Below, piece by piece: positions 22,300 through 35,300 of a DNA stretch of 64,000 nucleotides; position 1 is the stretch's first letter; each line of letters starts with the position of its first letter. The DNA lies in NCBI RefSeq assembly GCF_954871325.1, contig NC_088778.1, forward strand, positions 12,657,882 through 12,721,881, given 5' to 3'. The notes beneath the pieces were generated by a model. That model was not told the DNA's origin. It was given only the letters and a program-made list of their open reading frames with translations, and did no database searches. The position numbers and the translations under genes are program-made. This DNA comes from Gordionus sp. m RMFG-2023 (taxonomy: Eukaryota; Nematomorpha; Gordioida; Chordodea; Parachordodidae).

Positions 22300-23070
22300 T
22301 ATTTTAAAAAAAAACTGGAATTAGTAAATAAAACATATTTTCTCCATAATAAATCCTAGCTAAGTATGGACTATTATTAAAAAAATTAAAGTTTATCTTC
22401 AATGTTATTCAGAAAATGTAAAAATATTTTTATGATATTAAAATAACACTATATTTTGACTAAACTAAATCCATTTTTAAAAAGCCTCAAATTTAAAAAA
22501 AATATAATATAGAATCATAAAACTCTTTAAGAGGATTCAGAAATGTTAATATTAATATTTTTTTAAAAAATTTAGATTTTGAAAAGATTAATTTTGTTTT
22601 CACTTAAGGCTGTGTCCAAAATATCAAAAAAATTTAATCGCGCAATTTGCGCAAATCTAGCGGAAAAAAAAAATAAGCCATTTTTAATGGAAAATTAAAA
22701 TTTTGGCCTAAATCATTTTTTATTTTTTTTTTCGCTAGATTTGCGCAAATTGCGCGATTAAATTTTTTTGATACTTTGGACACAGCCTAACTAAAAATCT
22801 AAGTCTCATATTTTTTTAAAATAAACTTCAAGAGGATTCAGAAATTATATATTTTTTATCAAAAATATTAATTTTTTATCAAAAATATTAATTTTTTTGA
22901 CTAAACTAAGAATCTTTTATTGAAAAGGCTCAAATTTATAAAAATAAATATAGATTTATGTATAACTCTTCAAGACATTCCAGAGAATGTTAATATTCCT
23001 ATTTTTTTTACTTAAATAAGAATCACTAATTTTGAATCTCTAACTTTGACTAAACTTTAAATTAATTCGT
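22300..23070. repeat. Degenerate repeats with AAGAGGATTCAGAAA motif
   Basis: Blocks at about 22,520, 22,835 and 22,970 share CTCTTTAAGAGGATTCAGAAA and nearby TTGACTAAACTAA / GGCTCAAATTTA words. Inverse copies (TTTCTGAATCC) occur at about 24,565 and 24,745, so the 22.3-24.8 kb interval may be one large decayed inverted element. No coding sequence is seen; the interval 23,070-24,830 otherwise holds only AT-rich sequence. Confidence 0.45.
22608..22787. mobile_element. MITE, near-perfect palindrome, TAA target duplication
   Basis: The ends GGCTGTGTCCAAA and TTTGGACACAGCC continue into inverted arms of about 55 bp that contain AATCGCGCAATTTGCGCAAA. A 3-bp TAA flanks both sides (22,605-22,607; 22,788-22,790). 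A 3-bp TWA duplication suggests a PIF/Harbinger-type MITE. It interrupts one of the AAGAGGATTCAG repeat blocks, so it is younger than they are. Confidence 0.8.
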
Positions 23071-24831
23071 TTGCCTAATAATTTTATTACTCTTTTTAAG
23101 AATAATATCAAATTTTTAAAATATTTTTATTCATCCCTAATAATTTTTTCACATTAATATCGATTTTTAAAATTCAGATCTATTTCTAAAATAAATTTTT
23201 TTAAATACTTGGGTTAGATCAATCAGAAATTTATAACCTAAAATATCCCCAGGTAAGAGAATTTTTTTTATTTAAGCAATTTTTTATGTCTGTCAGCCTC
23301 TCTTTTCATTATTTTATATTAAATCATATAATTATTTTATTTATGTCCCACGAAATGTTGCATGCTTAAATTTTCTCTCATACTTTATTTCTCTATCCTT
23401 TTATTACCTTGTTATAGATATCAGAGATCAACATGTCCCAGCCCGAAACCTTGAAATTTCGGGTGGGGCAACTCATGCAAAATTGGAATTAAATTTTTTA
23501 AACTTATGACTAAAAAAATGTATCTTTTTCTATCATAAGAAATGATTGCTAGCTGGGTGATGCGAAAGAATATACGCCCATAATTTTTTTCCCACCCTTG
23601 TACATTTTTTTAGTAGGTTTTTAAGTTTCAAGATCATTTTTATAATTAATTTTATTACATGGCATGAAAACAGAGGACAAGAAAAGATCCCAAATTTAAA
23701 TAGATTTCCGATCTATCTAATCGATAATTTTCTTACTAATCCTTAATTAGCCATTTAACAAGAACAACATAAATACTTTTTTTTGCCATAAACTAATATT
23801 TTTTTGCTCAAATTTTACTTTTGACACTTAGTGTAAATTTTGGAATTCTATTTCCACCTGAGACACTGTTGGTCAAAAATTTAATCAGGGTCAAGAACCG
23901 TACCTATTTTTAAAACTCGTCTAGCATAAATCTATACCTTCATGAATATGATCATTTTTTAATTAAAAACGTGTAGGGTTTACAGATTATGGCTCCTGAG
24001 CCTGACCTTTATTAAATGTCAAAACATACTACTTTTATTATTAAAAAAATAATTAATATATCTATCGATATTTCGTTCAAATCATTGATTTTTCGAAAAT
24101 ATTTCTGTGCATTTAAAACTTTACTTTCGCATTTCTTGGATAAACTTAATATGTTAAGGTAAGTCAGTTTATACTTATTTCCTACCAAGAAATGATTTTC
24201 ATAATTTAGGTTTTTTTATAATTTACTTACACATTTCTTAACCGAACATTTTCGATATCACCTTAAAATGTTAAACATGGTTTAACTTTTATTTTTTATA
24301 CACATGTATTAGCTAAGATTCGTAGTTTATTTAAAACAAGTGTTTTTTAATATTCCACTAAGCTGGAATTTATTTTTAAAATTAACATTTTCTATATCAT
24401 CTCAATAAGCTAAACAAGATCGATTTCTATATTAATTTATTAAATTTGACCCATTTTAATAGGAGAGGCGTAGATTCTATATTAATTTTTTAAAATTTGG
24501 GCTCTTTTATTTGGGGTAGCATAGGGATGGTAGTTTATAAAAAAATTAATATTACCATTTTCTGAATCCCTTCGAAGACAACATGAGATTCTGCATTTAT
24601 TTTACATAATTATCGAGGATGTGTAGAGCTTTGTATGGGATCCTTATTTTACATTAAAAGTGTTTATTCAATAGGGATAGAGAATGGGTGCGTAGTTTGA
24701 TTCAAAAAAAGTGTTATTTCAAAAGCCCTTTTATGAAAATTTTTAAAATTAACATTTTCTGAATCCTTTTAAACAAAACATGATTCTGCGTTCATTTTTT
24801 TAAAAAAGGGCATAATCAACAAGAATGATAT

Positions 24832-26367
24832 GACAGGCGGGTAGCCAGGAATTTTATATTCTACAGGGGGAGGGGGGGGGGGGTGATAATTATTTTAAAA
24901 TTAAATTAGTTTTTTTGGAACATAAAATATTTATTCTAGCTAATCATATTTTAAAAAATGACAATTTCGAACACAAAATATTTAGGAGCAAATATAATAT
25001 TTTTAAAAAATAATAGCTATGTAAACTGGTAAGTAAATCACAATAAATTTAGAATTAAATGGTATATGATTTAAAAAGTTAATCAAAATATCGGTCATAA
25101 ATGGAAATTTTATCTTTGCGATGCCAATTTTCAAATAGTTCAATATTGGGGATTAAATCTATGTATATTAAGCAGAGCTAGTACTTTTAATCGATTTTAT
25201 GATTTCGTACTTCTGAGTTAAGTTGTATCCGTAATGAAGAACCAAAAAGGAGTTAACTCCACCAGCTCCAAAATTTTGAAAAATATCGGCGCTCCAGCGT
25301 TTTTGAAAAACTGTAGCGGCACTCCAGGAGTTATATGAATGTTGTATTAGTTATGTTTTATTTAGTGTTTTTCTGTTTAACATAAATAATTTTAACAGAT
25401 GTAATGCAAAGATTGTTTTTTCGTTGTCTGTGTAGACAGACATTATTTTTTTTGAAATGCTTTTAACTTTTGTGAAGCCAATAAAAGATATACAAGAGAT
25501 TTTATTTTATAAATTATTTAAGTGCATCGCCATCTATATTTATTAAATTTTATGAATAAGTTGCGTTATAATAACCATTAGAATTGAAGTTACTATGGTT
25601 TTAAGATATAATAACTTAAAAAATGGCAATTCTTCCTTACTGGGAATAGCAAACTTCTCTAATCAATTACTGTCAGTTTTAATAAAAAATTAATTATTTT
25701 TTTCAGATTTTTATGTGTGATTTCATATTTTTTTTATATATAAAAGGTTCTCCCCAAATAACTCAAAATCCAATATGGATCAAACTCGCTACCCATTTAT
25801 TGCTATTATCTTTATTTGAAAAATTATTATTTTGAATTTTTATAATTCCATATGTTAAAAAACTACCCTAGATAAACTTTTGTAATAAAAAATTACGGCT
25901 TAACTGATTCATCGAAAAAAAATACACTTTTGATTTTTATAGTTGATTTCATGGTTAAAACATTATTTCACAGCTTTTTATAAAAAATGACCATTAGATT
26001 GACTTAAAATCTAATATGGCCGCACAATTTACAGCCACCGATTACTGCCATTTTTAATCAAATTTTCTTCATTCGATTTTTATTGCTTTTTTAATATGCA
26101 CACAATTGATTCAAACCCGAACTGTAAACTTGTCTACACTTATTGCGGTAGTTTGAATAAAAAAATATTTTTAACTGATTCCATGTGTATAACATTATCC
26201 TGGATAGCTATTTAAAACTATTAAGATGACAATTCAATTGACTTAAAACAAATATATAGAAATGAAATGATTCTAAATTCATATAATTTTTTTATATTTA
26301 TATCTGTATATAATTAAATTCGGATTACAAGTGTGAACTTCAATGCAATTGAACATAGAATAATATA
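24832..26367. other. Transposon ends in AT-rich sequence between the repeats and CDC16
   Basis: GGCGGGTAGCCAGGAATTTT plus a G tract (24,836-24,885) is one end of the GTAGC MITE family. About 25,240-25,340 holds GGAGTTAACTCC and related CTCC/GGAG words resembling a transposon terminus. 25,760-26,060 contains AAAATCTAATATGGCCGC-type words seen in other invertebrate repeats. No gene is supported. Confidence 0.35.
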
Positions 26368-29300
26368 TTAAAATTTTTCTTGATCGGCAAGCTTCTCTAT
26401 CAGGAAATTTATCATACCGTTACAAATTACATCATCGTTATTCAAAACCAATCCCTATAAAATAAAACACATTAAATATTCTAACATCTTGATGCGTTAA
26501 TATTTATTTATTTAATTTGTATCTCAAAAAATTGTAATAAATGATGGCCAAAAATATATGCCCAAGCTCTTTATTTGAAATGTGCTTAAAATATTAACAA
26601 TTTGTGCAAAATGTTTTTTAAGCATGCATAAATGATAGGAGCTAGCAACAAAACTGACATAATATTAAATATGATATGCTAAACCAGAAGCCCCTATCCC
26701 AATGAAGCATGCGGTTACCTCTCCAACAATAGATCTAAAGTTTAATTGTATAAAAGCCCACTGAAAATTGTTTTTATTACACCACATATTAGAGATGCCT
26801 ACCCGCCAATTGTTTTAAAAATATTTAATCAGCAAATCCGCCCATAATTTTTAATACATTCACCGCAATTTGTTTAAAAATTTTGTTCAACCAGCTCGCC
26901 CAATGTTTAAAAAATATTTGATTTGTTCGGCTCTTTATCTATTTTATTTTAATATATTTTTATATAAATATGCAATAAAAAAATTTAAAAATAAATATAA
27001 GCCCGTCTATTAATTTGCCCGAAAAATCCGAATGTTTTTTTAAAATATTCTTAACCCGCGATCCCTCCTAACAAAAGCGCGATTAGGTGTTTTTAATTTG
27101 ATAATACTTATTTTAAAAAGATTTAGGCTTGAATGAATTTTTAAGGTGTTTTTTCGGGTTAATTTTTCCGGATTTATCCAAGGTTGAGCTTTATCTATTA
27201 GACTTAATAGTTTTAAGTCAAAATAGACTTCACCGTTTTTGGGGGCCATTAACCAACTATAAATTATTCATATGAATCACACCGTTAATAAGTACGATAG
27301 TTCTGATCAATGTAAATTACGTTATTTTTTAATTATATTTTTTAAAATTTAATATAAACTATGTTTGTTTAATTTTTTAATGCGTGCGTTCAGTTCGAGT
27401 TTCAATTATTAATAAAGACATAATTATATAACATAATAAATTATTCTATTCAATAGTTGATATTATTTTATCACCATGATTTAAACAGAAATGGTTAAGA
27501 TCCTTGCTTATATATATATATATAAATGTAAGTAAAATAGTATTTATAAATATAAACAGGCCGAAAAAAAATATGATTATACTTTTCTTAAATTATGAGG
27601 TATATAAAATTTTATATATAATTACCTCCGTGAACATTTCGATTGCCTTATTTGTTTCGAATTTTAGAGAGTAAGCTAGCCCTAGCGCTGTATAAGTCGA
27701 ACAAGATTTAGGATTTAATAATAAAGCTTTGTTAAAATATATGATAGAGTCTTCGTGTTTTCTAAAATTTAAATTGGTTTTGATATATATATTAATTTAA
27801 TATGGCATGCTATGCTCTATACTAGGGGTGTACCGATACCACTTTTTGGAGGCCGATCCGATATCATATCTAATTTTGTATTCTGTAAAGATACCAATGG
27901 TTTTAATTTTTAATATATTTTTTATTAGTATAACATCTATAATTTTACTATACCATAACATGTCATTTAAATATATTATAATGATCAGGTTATAGTTTAT
28001 ATTCAATTCAATTGCAATTCTAAAAGTATATAAAATATTTTTATTGATAAATTACTTATTTATATAATAAATAATAACATTAATCTATTTACATAATTAG
28101 TAATAAACAAATATATTATGAAATTTGAAATTAATATTTAAAATTAATATATCGATTTCTTTTCAGAAATACCAAAATTTCCAATTTATCAGAGATCAGT
28201 CAGCGATGGGGACTGTCAATATCACTAGCATCACTAAAAACAGATTCTGAAGATTATTGAACACTTTTTAAACAGAATGAGAAAAAGGCAGAATGTTTAT
28301 TAACTAATTATTACTATTAAAAAGATAAACATAAAAATGAATTTCGATTTTATTTATAAAAATAAATGGTTTTTTAGATGTAACTTTTTCTAAAAAATTT
28401 TTAATATTTTATTTTTGTTAAAAACGCTATTTTTTATCGGATCGGGAAATTTTATAAAACCGATATTTTAAAATGGGTGAAATATCGACCCGATTCGAAA
28501 TAAAATATCGGTACATCCCTACTCTATACCATTCAATAAATGAATAAAAGCATATTAGTTTTTCTATTGATAAAATAGTGATTAAATTGGCAAAATCGGA
28601 ACCATTTTATTGGAATTCGATATTGGTAATATGGGTTTGGGGTTTTCCTGTGGGATTTGATTTATCTATTTTGAACAAAATTATTGTTTCTAAGCAAACT
28701 TTTATTAAAATACAATGAATCATTTCTAATTTGGGCAAAAATTATGATCCCGACTCGAGAGATGCCAATGCCAAAATTATTTATAAAATTTTATTGATAT
28801 TATTTGCTTTCAATTAATATAACGAGTTAATTTAATATTTAAGTAAGATTTATACAATATCGAAAAAAACTTTCATATGAAATATGTTAAATTAAAAAAC
28901 ATGATGGTCAAACTTAAGAAAAGAAATAATTTAGTAAGGGAACCGTTCTCCTTAATAAAAAGTTTTAAAAATATTGAATCCTCTGAATAAAAATATTTTA
29001 GAATCAGAATGGAAAATTCTAAAGAATCCACATTGTTAAAACCCATTTTATGTTAAATTTATTTTATTTTTATTATCACAAATAAGTATGTTATTACTTA
29101 AGCTTACGGGCTACGTGACCCAAGTTGGTATATAAAATTTCCCAATATGAGGACAACGTTTTTGGATACGCGTAAGCCTTTTGGACATATTTGAGAGCAG
29201 CGTGTAAATAATCCCAAGCTAAATTAATCCTAGACATTGTAATCAAAACATGATTTTAAAAATAAATTTTTTACGAAGTTACTAAATAATTTGGTATAGT

Positions 29301-32300
29301 AAATTGGCAATAATAATAAATTATAAAAAAACTATTACATATTCGATTTGTAAGCCACGACACCTAGTTCGTGTAAAACAACGGGGTCATCTAAGCACAA
29401 TTTACTCGAGTGTAAAATAAAATCTAAAGCAATTTTATGGTTATTCATCGCCGAGTATTCAAGACCGACGTAAAGGTAAGGTAAATGGCAACTTTAAAAA
29501 AAATGTAGATCGATTGTTTAAGTTTGTACGTGTTTTTATGTAGCTTATTATACTTTTGTAGAAACTTCAGAGTGTGTAAATAAGTTGAAATGGCTTGATC
29601 TTGTTCCGATATAAGACTGTAAGAATGACCAAGCAATAACCAGGAAGGGGAAAAAAGTTTATCGTACGATAATGATTTGTTGAGGTAAAATCTTGCTAAT
29701 TCAACTTTTTCGAGAAGCATGTAATAACAACTAATTGAATACCATGATAACTAATAAAAATTATAAATAAATATATTTTTTATAAAGAAAATGGAACTTA
29801 CTGCAAGTGTCGGCAGAGATGATATTAATTCATGTGATAATTTAAAAAGTTCTGCGACAAATAAAAAATATATAATATAATTGTAAATGTACATTATCTA
29901 TTTATAATATGTTTATTTATAGTTGCGAGATAATGTCTTTTTTTTCAATTATAAAAGAATATTTCAAACTAAAAATTTTAACCGCTTAAATGCAGGGTTG
30001 GAAAGCCGGTCAATTGCTGCCAAATACTCTAAAATGTTATATATTTAATATTTTTGATTAAATATATTAGTGCTGTTAAACGGCCCAATTCAGGTCGATT
30101 ATTAAAAATGGCCGGATTAAGATTATAACCAAGATAATAATTGTAAGCCTGGAGATTTCGCTCATAGAAGAAAGTTTTAGACATCTACATATTATTTTGG
30201 CTATAATCTGAATCGAATTGTTTTTTAAAACCGACCCGAATCGGGCTTTTTAACAATAAATATCATATGATTATTATTTCTCAGGCGAAAAATTTTCTTA
30301 GGTAAAAAATTTTAAATTTTTTAAATATACTTAAACGATTAATATGTCATTTATGAGAATTTCGAGTGATAAATACACTTTGTTCCTTATAAAAAAAATG
30401 AGATGTTATCTTTAGAATAACAGATTATTCAATAGTGCCAATTTTTTCTCCATCAATAGATACTTTTTTTACAAATATGTTTGAAATAAAAAAATACCTA
30501 AATACAACTGCTCATAATGCTGCCTACTTATTAGATTTTCAATATCAAGGACAATGTCTCATGAATAGTGAATTCGAAGAAGTTTGTGATATGATAAAAG
30601 AACTAGCAAATTCTGTAAAGTGGTGATAGTCAAGCCATCTTAGGTGATATTATAAATTTTCGCTGTAAAAGCGGTATCTTTGATAAAGAAAATATTATAT
30701 GGAATGCGGTAAAATCCATAACTTGCTGGTGGAAGAGACTTTGTCTATCTTGCCATTTAAGAGAAATAGCTAATATCTTATTAACCCTTTCAAGTTCAAC
30801 TTCTTCTTCGAAGAAAAATTGATCCGTCTGGGGTAATATTTATACAAAGAACAGAAACCAATTAAAAACTTTGACTAAGGGGTTATGTTAATAAATTTTA
30901 ATATATATATATATATGTAGTATATTTTGTTTTATGAATTTAATGTCAATCAAAATGTTATTGATTAAAAAAATATATTTTTAATTATATATTGATTTGA
31001 TAAAAATCATCGCGGAAGGATAAAAAAAAATTGTTAAAATAGAACAATGGAACGAATTTTGTATTAAGATTATTAAAAAATTATGATATGAAAAATGGTA
31101 AATTATTTTTATAAGAATAAATTTATTGAAAATGAAATTTAATATAATTGAGAGTAAAAAGTTATAAATATTTTATTGGTACCGACTGACCAAGATTCGT
31201 GAACACTTATTAGGGAAAAATAAGAAAATTGAAAAAATAGTGAATATTTTGTGAAGAGAATTTTAGATATTATAAAAGAAAAAAATTTCTAGGACCGGGT
31301 TCCTCAAAATAATAATGGATTCCGAAAATATATAAAGGTAAGAAATTTTTTTTTATATTATAAATTACACAACGCAATAGTAGGATTTTTTAGATTAAAA
31401 TTAGAAATATATAAGATAAAATTTTAAATTTTGGGTAATTAATGAAAAAATGGCTTTTTATTTTATTGATAATTATAATAAGCATAATATTAATAAAATG
31501 TCAAATTTTAAGAGTAATTTTAATAAAATATTTAATTCAAATTTTAATAAAGTGGATATGACTAATAATGTCATTACTGCATTAATTTTTTTTGTGTTTT
31601 ATGTAATCTTAATTATAATGAAACAAATAATAAGGAAAATAAAAAGAAGATCTCTTAAAAATAGAGAAATTGATATAAAAAATACAAATACCGAAAATTT
31701 AATTCCTAAAGTTTTGGTGAAATCTCCAGATATTAATGAAGATATCAAAAATAGTTTACATTTAATTTTGTTAGAATTAAAAAATTTAAATGTTAAAAAA
31801 AAAATGTTGAAGAAAAAAATGATAATTTAATTTTCATCAAAATATTGACATATCGGAGGATATCAATAAATAATTAAATTCAATTGTGATTGAATTTAAA
31901 GAGAAAATTTCTGATGTTTTAAGTAAAAAACCAGAAGAAATTTTGAAAAATAATAAAACAGATAATACTTTGAGACAAAGTACCGAGGAATCTATAATTT
32001 TAAGTGAAATTAGAGAAATGAGAGAAAATATGAAAAATTTATCCAGAGAAGATCCCAACTTAAAAATCAAAAGTAATAATGTGATTGAAAGTTGTGAACT
32101 TTGTGAAAGAAGAGGACATATCGGCAAAAATTGTTATTCAAGAGACCGAAAAACTAATGAAAATTTGACTGCAAAACCAAGTGAAAAAAATGACATAGTG
32201 TGTCATCGATGTGGTTTTGTAGGACATATAAAAAGAAATTGTATGGTGAAAGAAGCCAATTTCAAAAGTGGATTTCCACAACGAACATCGGTAGTGATAA

Positions 32301-35300
32301 ATCCAATGGTTCGAAATATACAAAATCCTCAGAGTATAAATGTGAATGAAATTAAAAATTACAATACAGACCATGATAGAATGTGTTTCAAATGTGAAGA
32401 AATGGGACACATTGCAATACATTGTATTCAAAGTGTGAGTGGGTTACAACGACTATATAATTTGAAAGAGAATCATATAAAAATAGAAAAATCATATTTA
32501 GAGAATAATAAATATTTTGATATATATAGTTTTATTAAAAAATTTGTGGATATATATAATAAAATTGATAATCATCATGGGAATGATGATTATACATTGA
32601 AATTTAACTTGAATAAAAAGAGTTTTAATGTAGGAAATTTTTATTGTCATTTTGATGAAATAAAAAATTTTAATAATCTGAATAAAAAGGATTATTGTAA
32701 TCAAACAAGTGGGAAATATCCAGGAGAGATTTTTAATAAAAACATAAATGAGATTCATAGACCTTTAAATTCTGAGATGAATTTAGGTATGAATATTAAT
32801 TGTATTGAAAAAGAGGTTAAAATAAATACAATTCAACTGATTAAATTGCCTAAAAATTTAATAACTGAGAGAGCAAAGGAACAGAGTTCATGTCCTCATA
32901 TTAATTTAAAATTTGGTGGACAAATGGTTGAAATGTTATTTGATACCGGGGCAAGTATGTCAATCATGTCTTATGAAAATTTTTGTAAATATTGTCTTAA
33001 TGATATTAATGGTGATTCAAATATAATGAATAAAATTTTAATGATTGAAAATGAAAGTAATCACAAATCAGTGTTCGTTTTTTTAGTGTCAATATAAAAT
33101 TGTGTAAAGCATAATAAAAAGTTAATAAAAGTTTTAATAAAAATAACATCTGGGAAAGAGAAGAATATTTTAATTTAAGAATTAAATTGTTATCAATAAA
33201 ATAAAAAAACATTGACTTTAATAAATTCATGTGAATAACACCATGTGGTATGGTATTAGAAAGTTCAATGAAATACAACTTTTGTGTAGATTAATTTTAA
33301 AAAAAAAATGTATTTTTTTTTAAATTTAAAGAGACATTGTTGTGAAACAATTAAAAAAATTTTTAATATTATGTTATAAAGAAAAAAACTCTTAAATAAA
33401 AGTCGGTGGACCATAAAGGATTTTAAACTTTGACCTAGTAAAGAATTATGTTAAATAAAAGAGTTTTAAAAAAGGATGGAATGTGATGTGATGAAATTGT
33501 TTATAGTTTTAATAGTTATAATTATAAATTAAAATTTTTTTTATATATCGGCATATCTTCATATTTTTTTTTGTAACAAAAAATATGATTATGGTGGAAT
33601 TATATATATATATTATAGTTTAGTATTTTTGCTATATGACATGTCTTAATATTTTTTTTTGTGGTTCATATAATTTTCTTTATGGATATAACGAAAATAT
33701 ATATATGTAATTTTAATAGTGATAATTATAAAAAAAATCTTTTATCCCTTTATTTTGTTTGTGGTCAATTATTTGTTTTGTAATTGAACATTAAGAAAAA
33801 TAAAATAATTGTAAAGGATTGTTGAATTCAAATTTATATGTATTATAAAACAAACAAAATATATTATTATAATCCGCATGTCGAAAGAAGACAATTAAGA
33901 ATTAAAAGTCGATGATATTCAAAGATAAGATTCGATAAATGACGAGGAAATAATCAATGTCCTTAAAGAGCGATAATTATATTGTAACACGTGGCCTATG
34001 AAGGGTGGGCGTGTTGTAGTTTTGTATTATTATGATATATATTTGTACATATATATTATAGTCAATCAAAAAGAATATATTTTATTTAGTAGTTATTTTA
34101 TGGAGAATTGATAATCAAACACTTGGTATTTTTTTGTTTACTTTTTGACTTTTGATAAATATATTATATGAGATAAATTTTTGATTATTCTTTTTTTATT
34201 GAAATGAAAAGAAAAACTTTTATGAGATGGAAATTATTTTAATTTGATATTAATAATTTATTAAATCGGGGATTTTATAAAATGAAGAATGAATTAATTG
34301 ATTTTTTGAAATATATTGTGAAACGAAAATTATACTTGGAATATTTTTTATGGAATTATTGAAAAAAAATAAAGAGTATATTTAAAAGTATTATATTAGT
34401 GTATAAATATAAAAATGGTGCATTTAATAAAATATTTATAACTTTTAACTCTCAATTATATTAAATTTTATTTTCAATATATTTTATTCTTATAAAAATA
34501 ATTTTCCATTTTTCATATCATAATTTTTTAATAATCAATTTCTCTATTTTTAAGAGATCTTCTTTTTATTTTCCTTATTATTTGTTTCATTATAATTAAG
34601 ATTACATAAAACACAAAAAAAATTAATGCAGTAATGACATTATTAGTCATATCCACTTTATTAAAATTTGAATTAAATATTTTATTAAAATTACTCTTAA
34701 AATTTGACATTTTATTAATATTATGCTTATTATAATTATCATTAAAATAAAAAGCCATTTTTTCATTAATTACCCAAAATTTAAAATTTTATCTTATATA
34801 TTTCTAATTTTAATCTAAAAAATCCTACTATTGCGTTGTGTAATTTATAATATAAAAAAAAATTTCTTACCTTTATATATTTCAGGAATCCACTATTATT
34901 TTGAGGAACCCGGTCCTAGAAATTTTTTTCTTTTATAATATCTAAAATTCTCTTCACAAAATATTCACTATTTTTTCAATTTTCTTATTTTTCCCTAATA
35001 ATAAGTGTTCACGAATCTTGGTCAGTCGGTACCAATAAAATATTTATAACTTTTTACTCTCAATTATATTAAATTTCATTTTCAATATATTTTATTCTTA
35101 TAAAAATAATTTTCCATTTTTCATATCATAATTTTTTAATAATCTTAATACAAAATTCGTTCCTTTGTTCTATTTTAACAATTTTTTTTATCCTTCCGCG
35201 ATGATTTTTATCAAATCAATATATAATTAAAAATATATTTTTTTAATCAATAACATTTTGATTGACATTAAATTCATAAAACAAAATATACTACATATAT

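Noticed and set aside
27040-27249. 69-codon minus-strand ORF in CDC16 intron 12 considered as an extra exon
   Set aside because: The exons on either side join in phase without it, and it has no TPR similarity.
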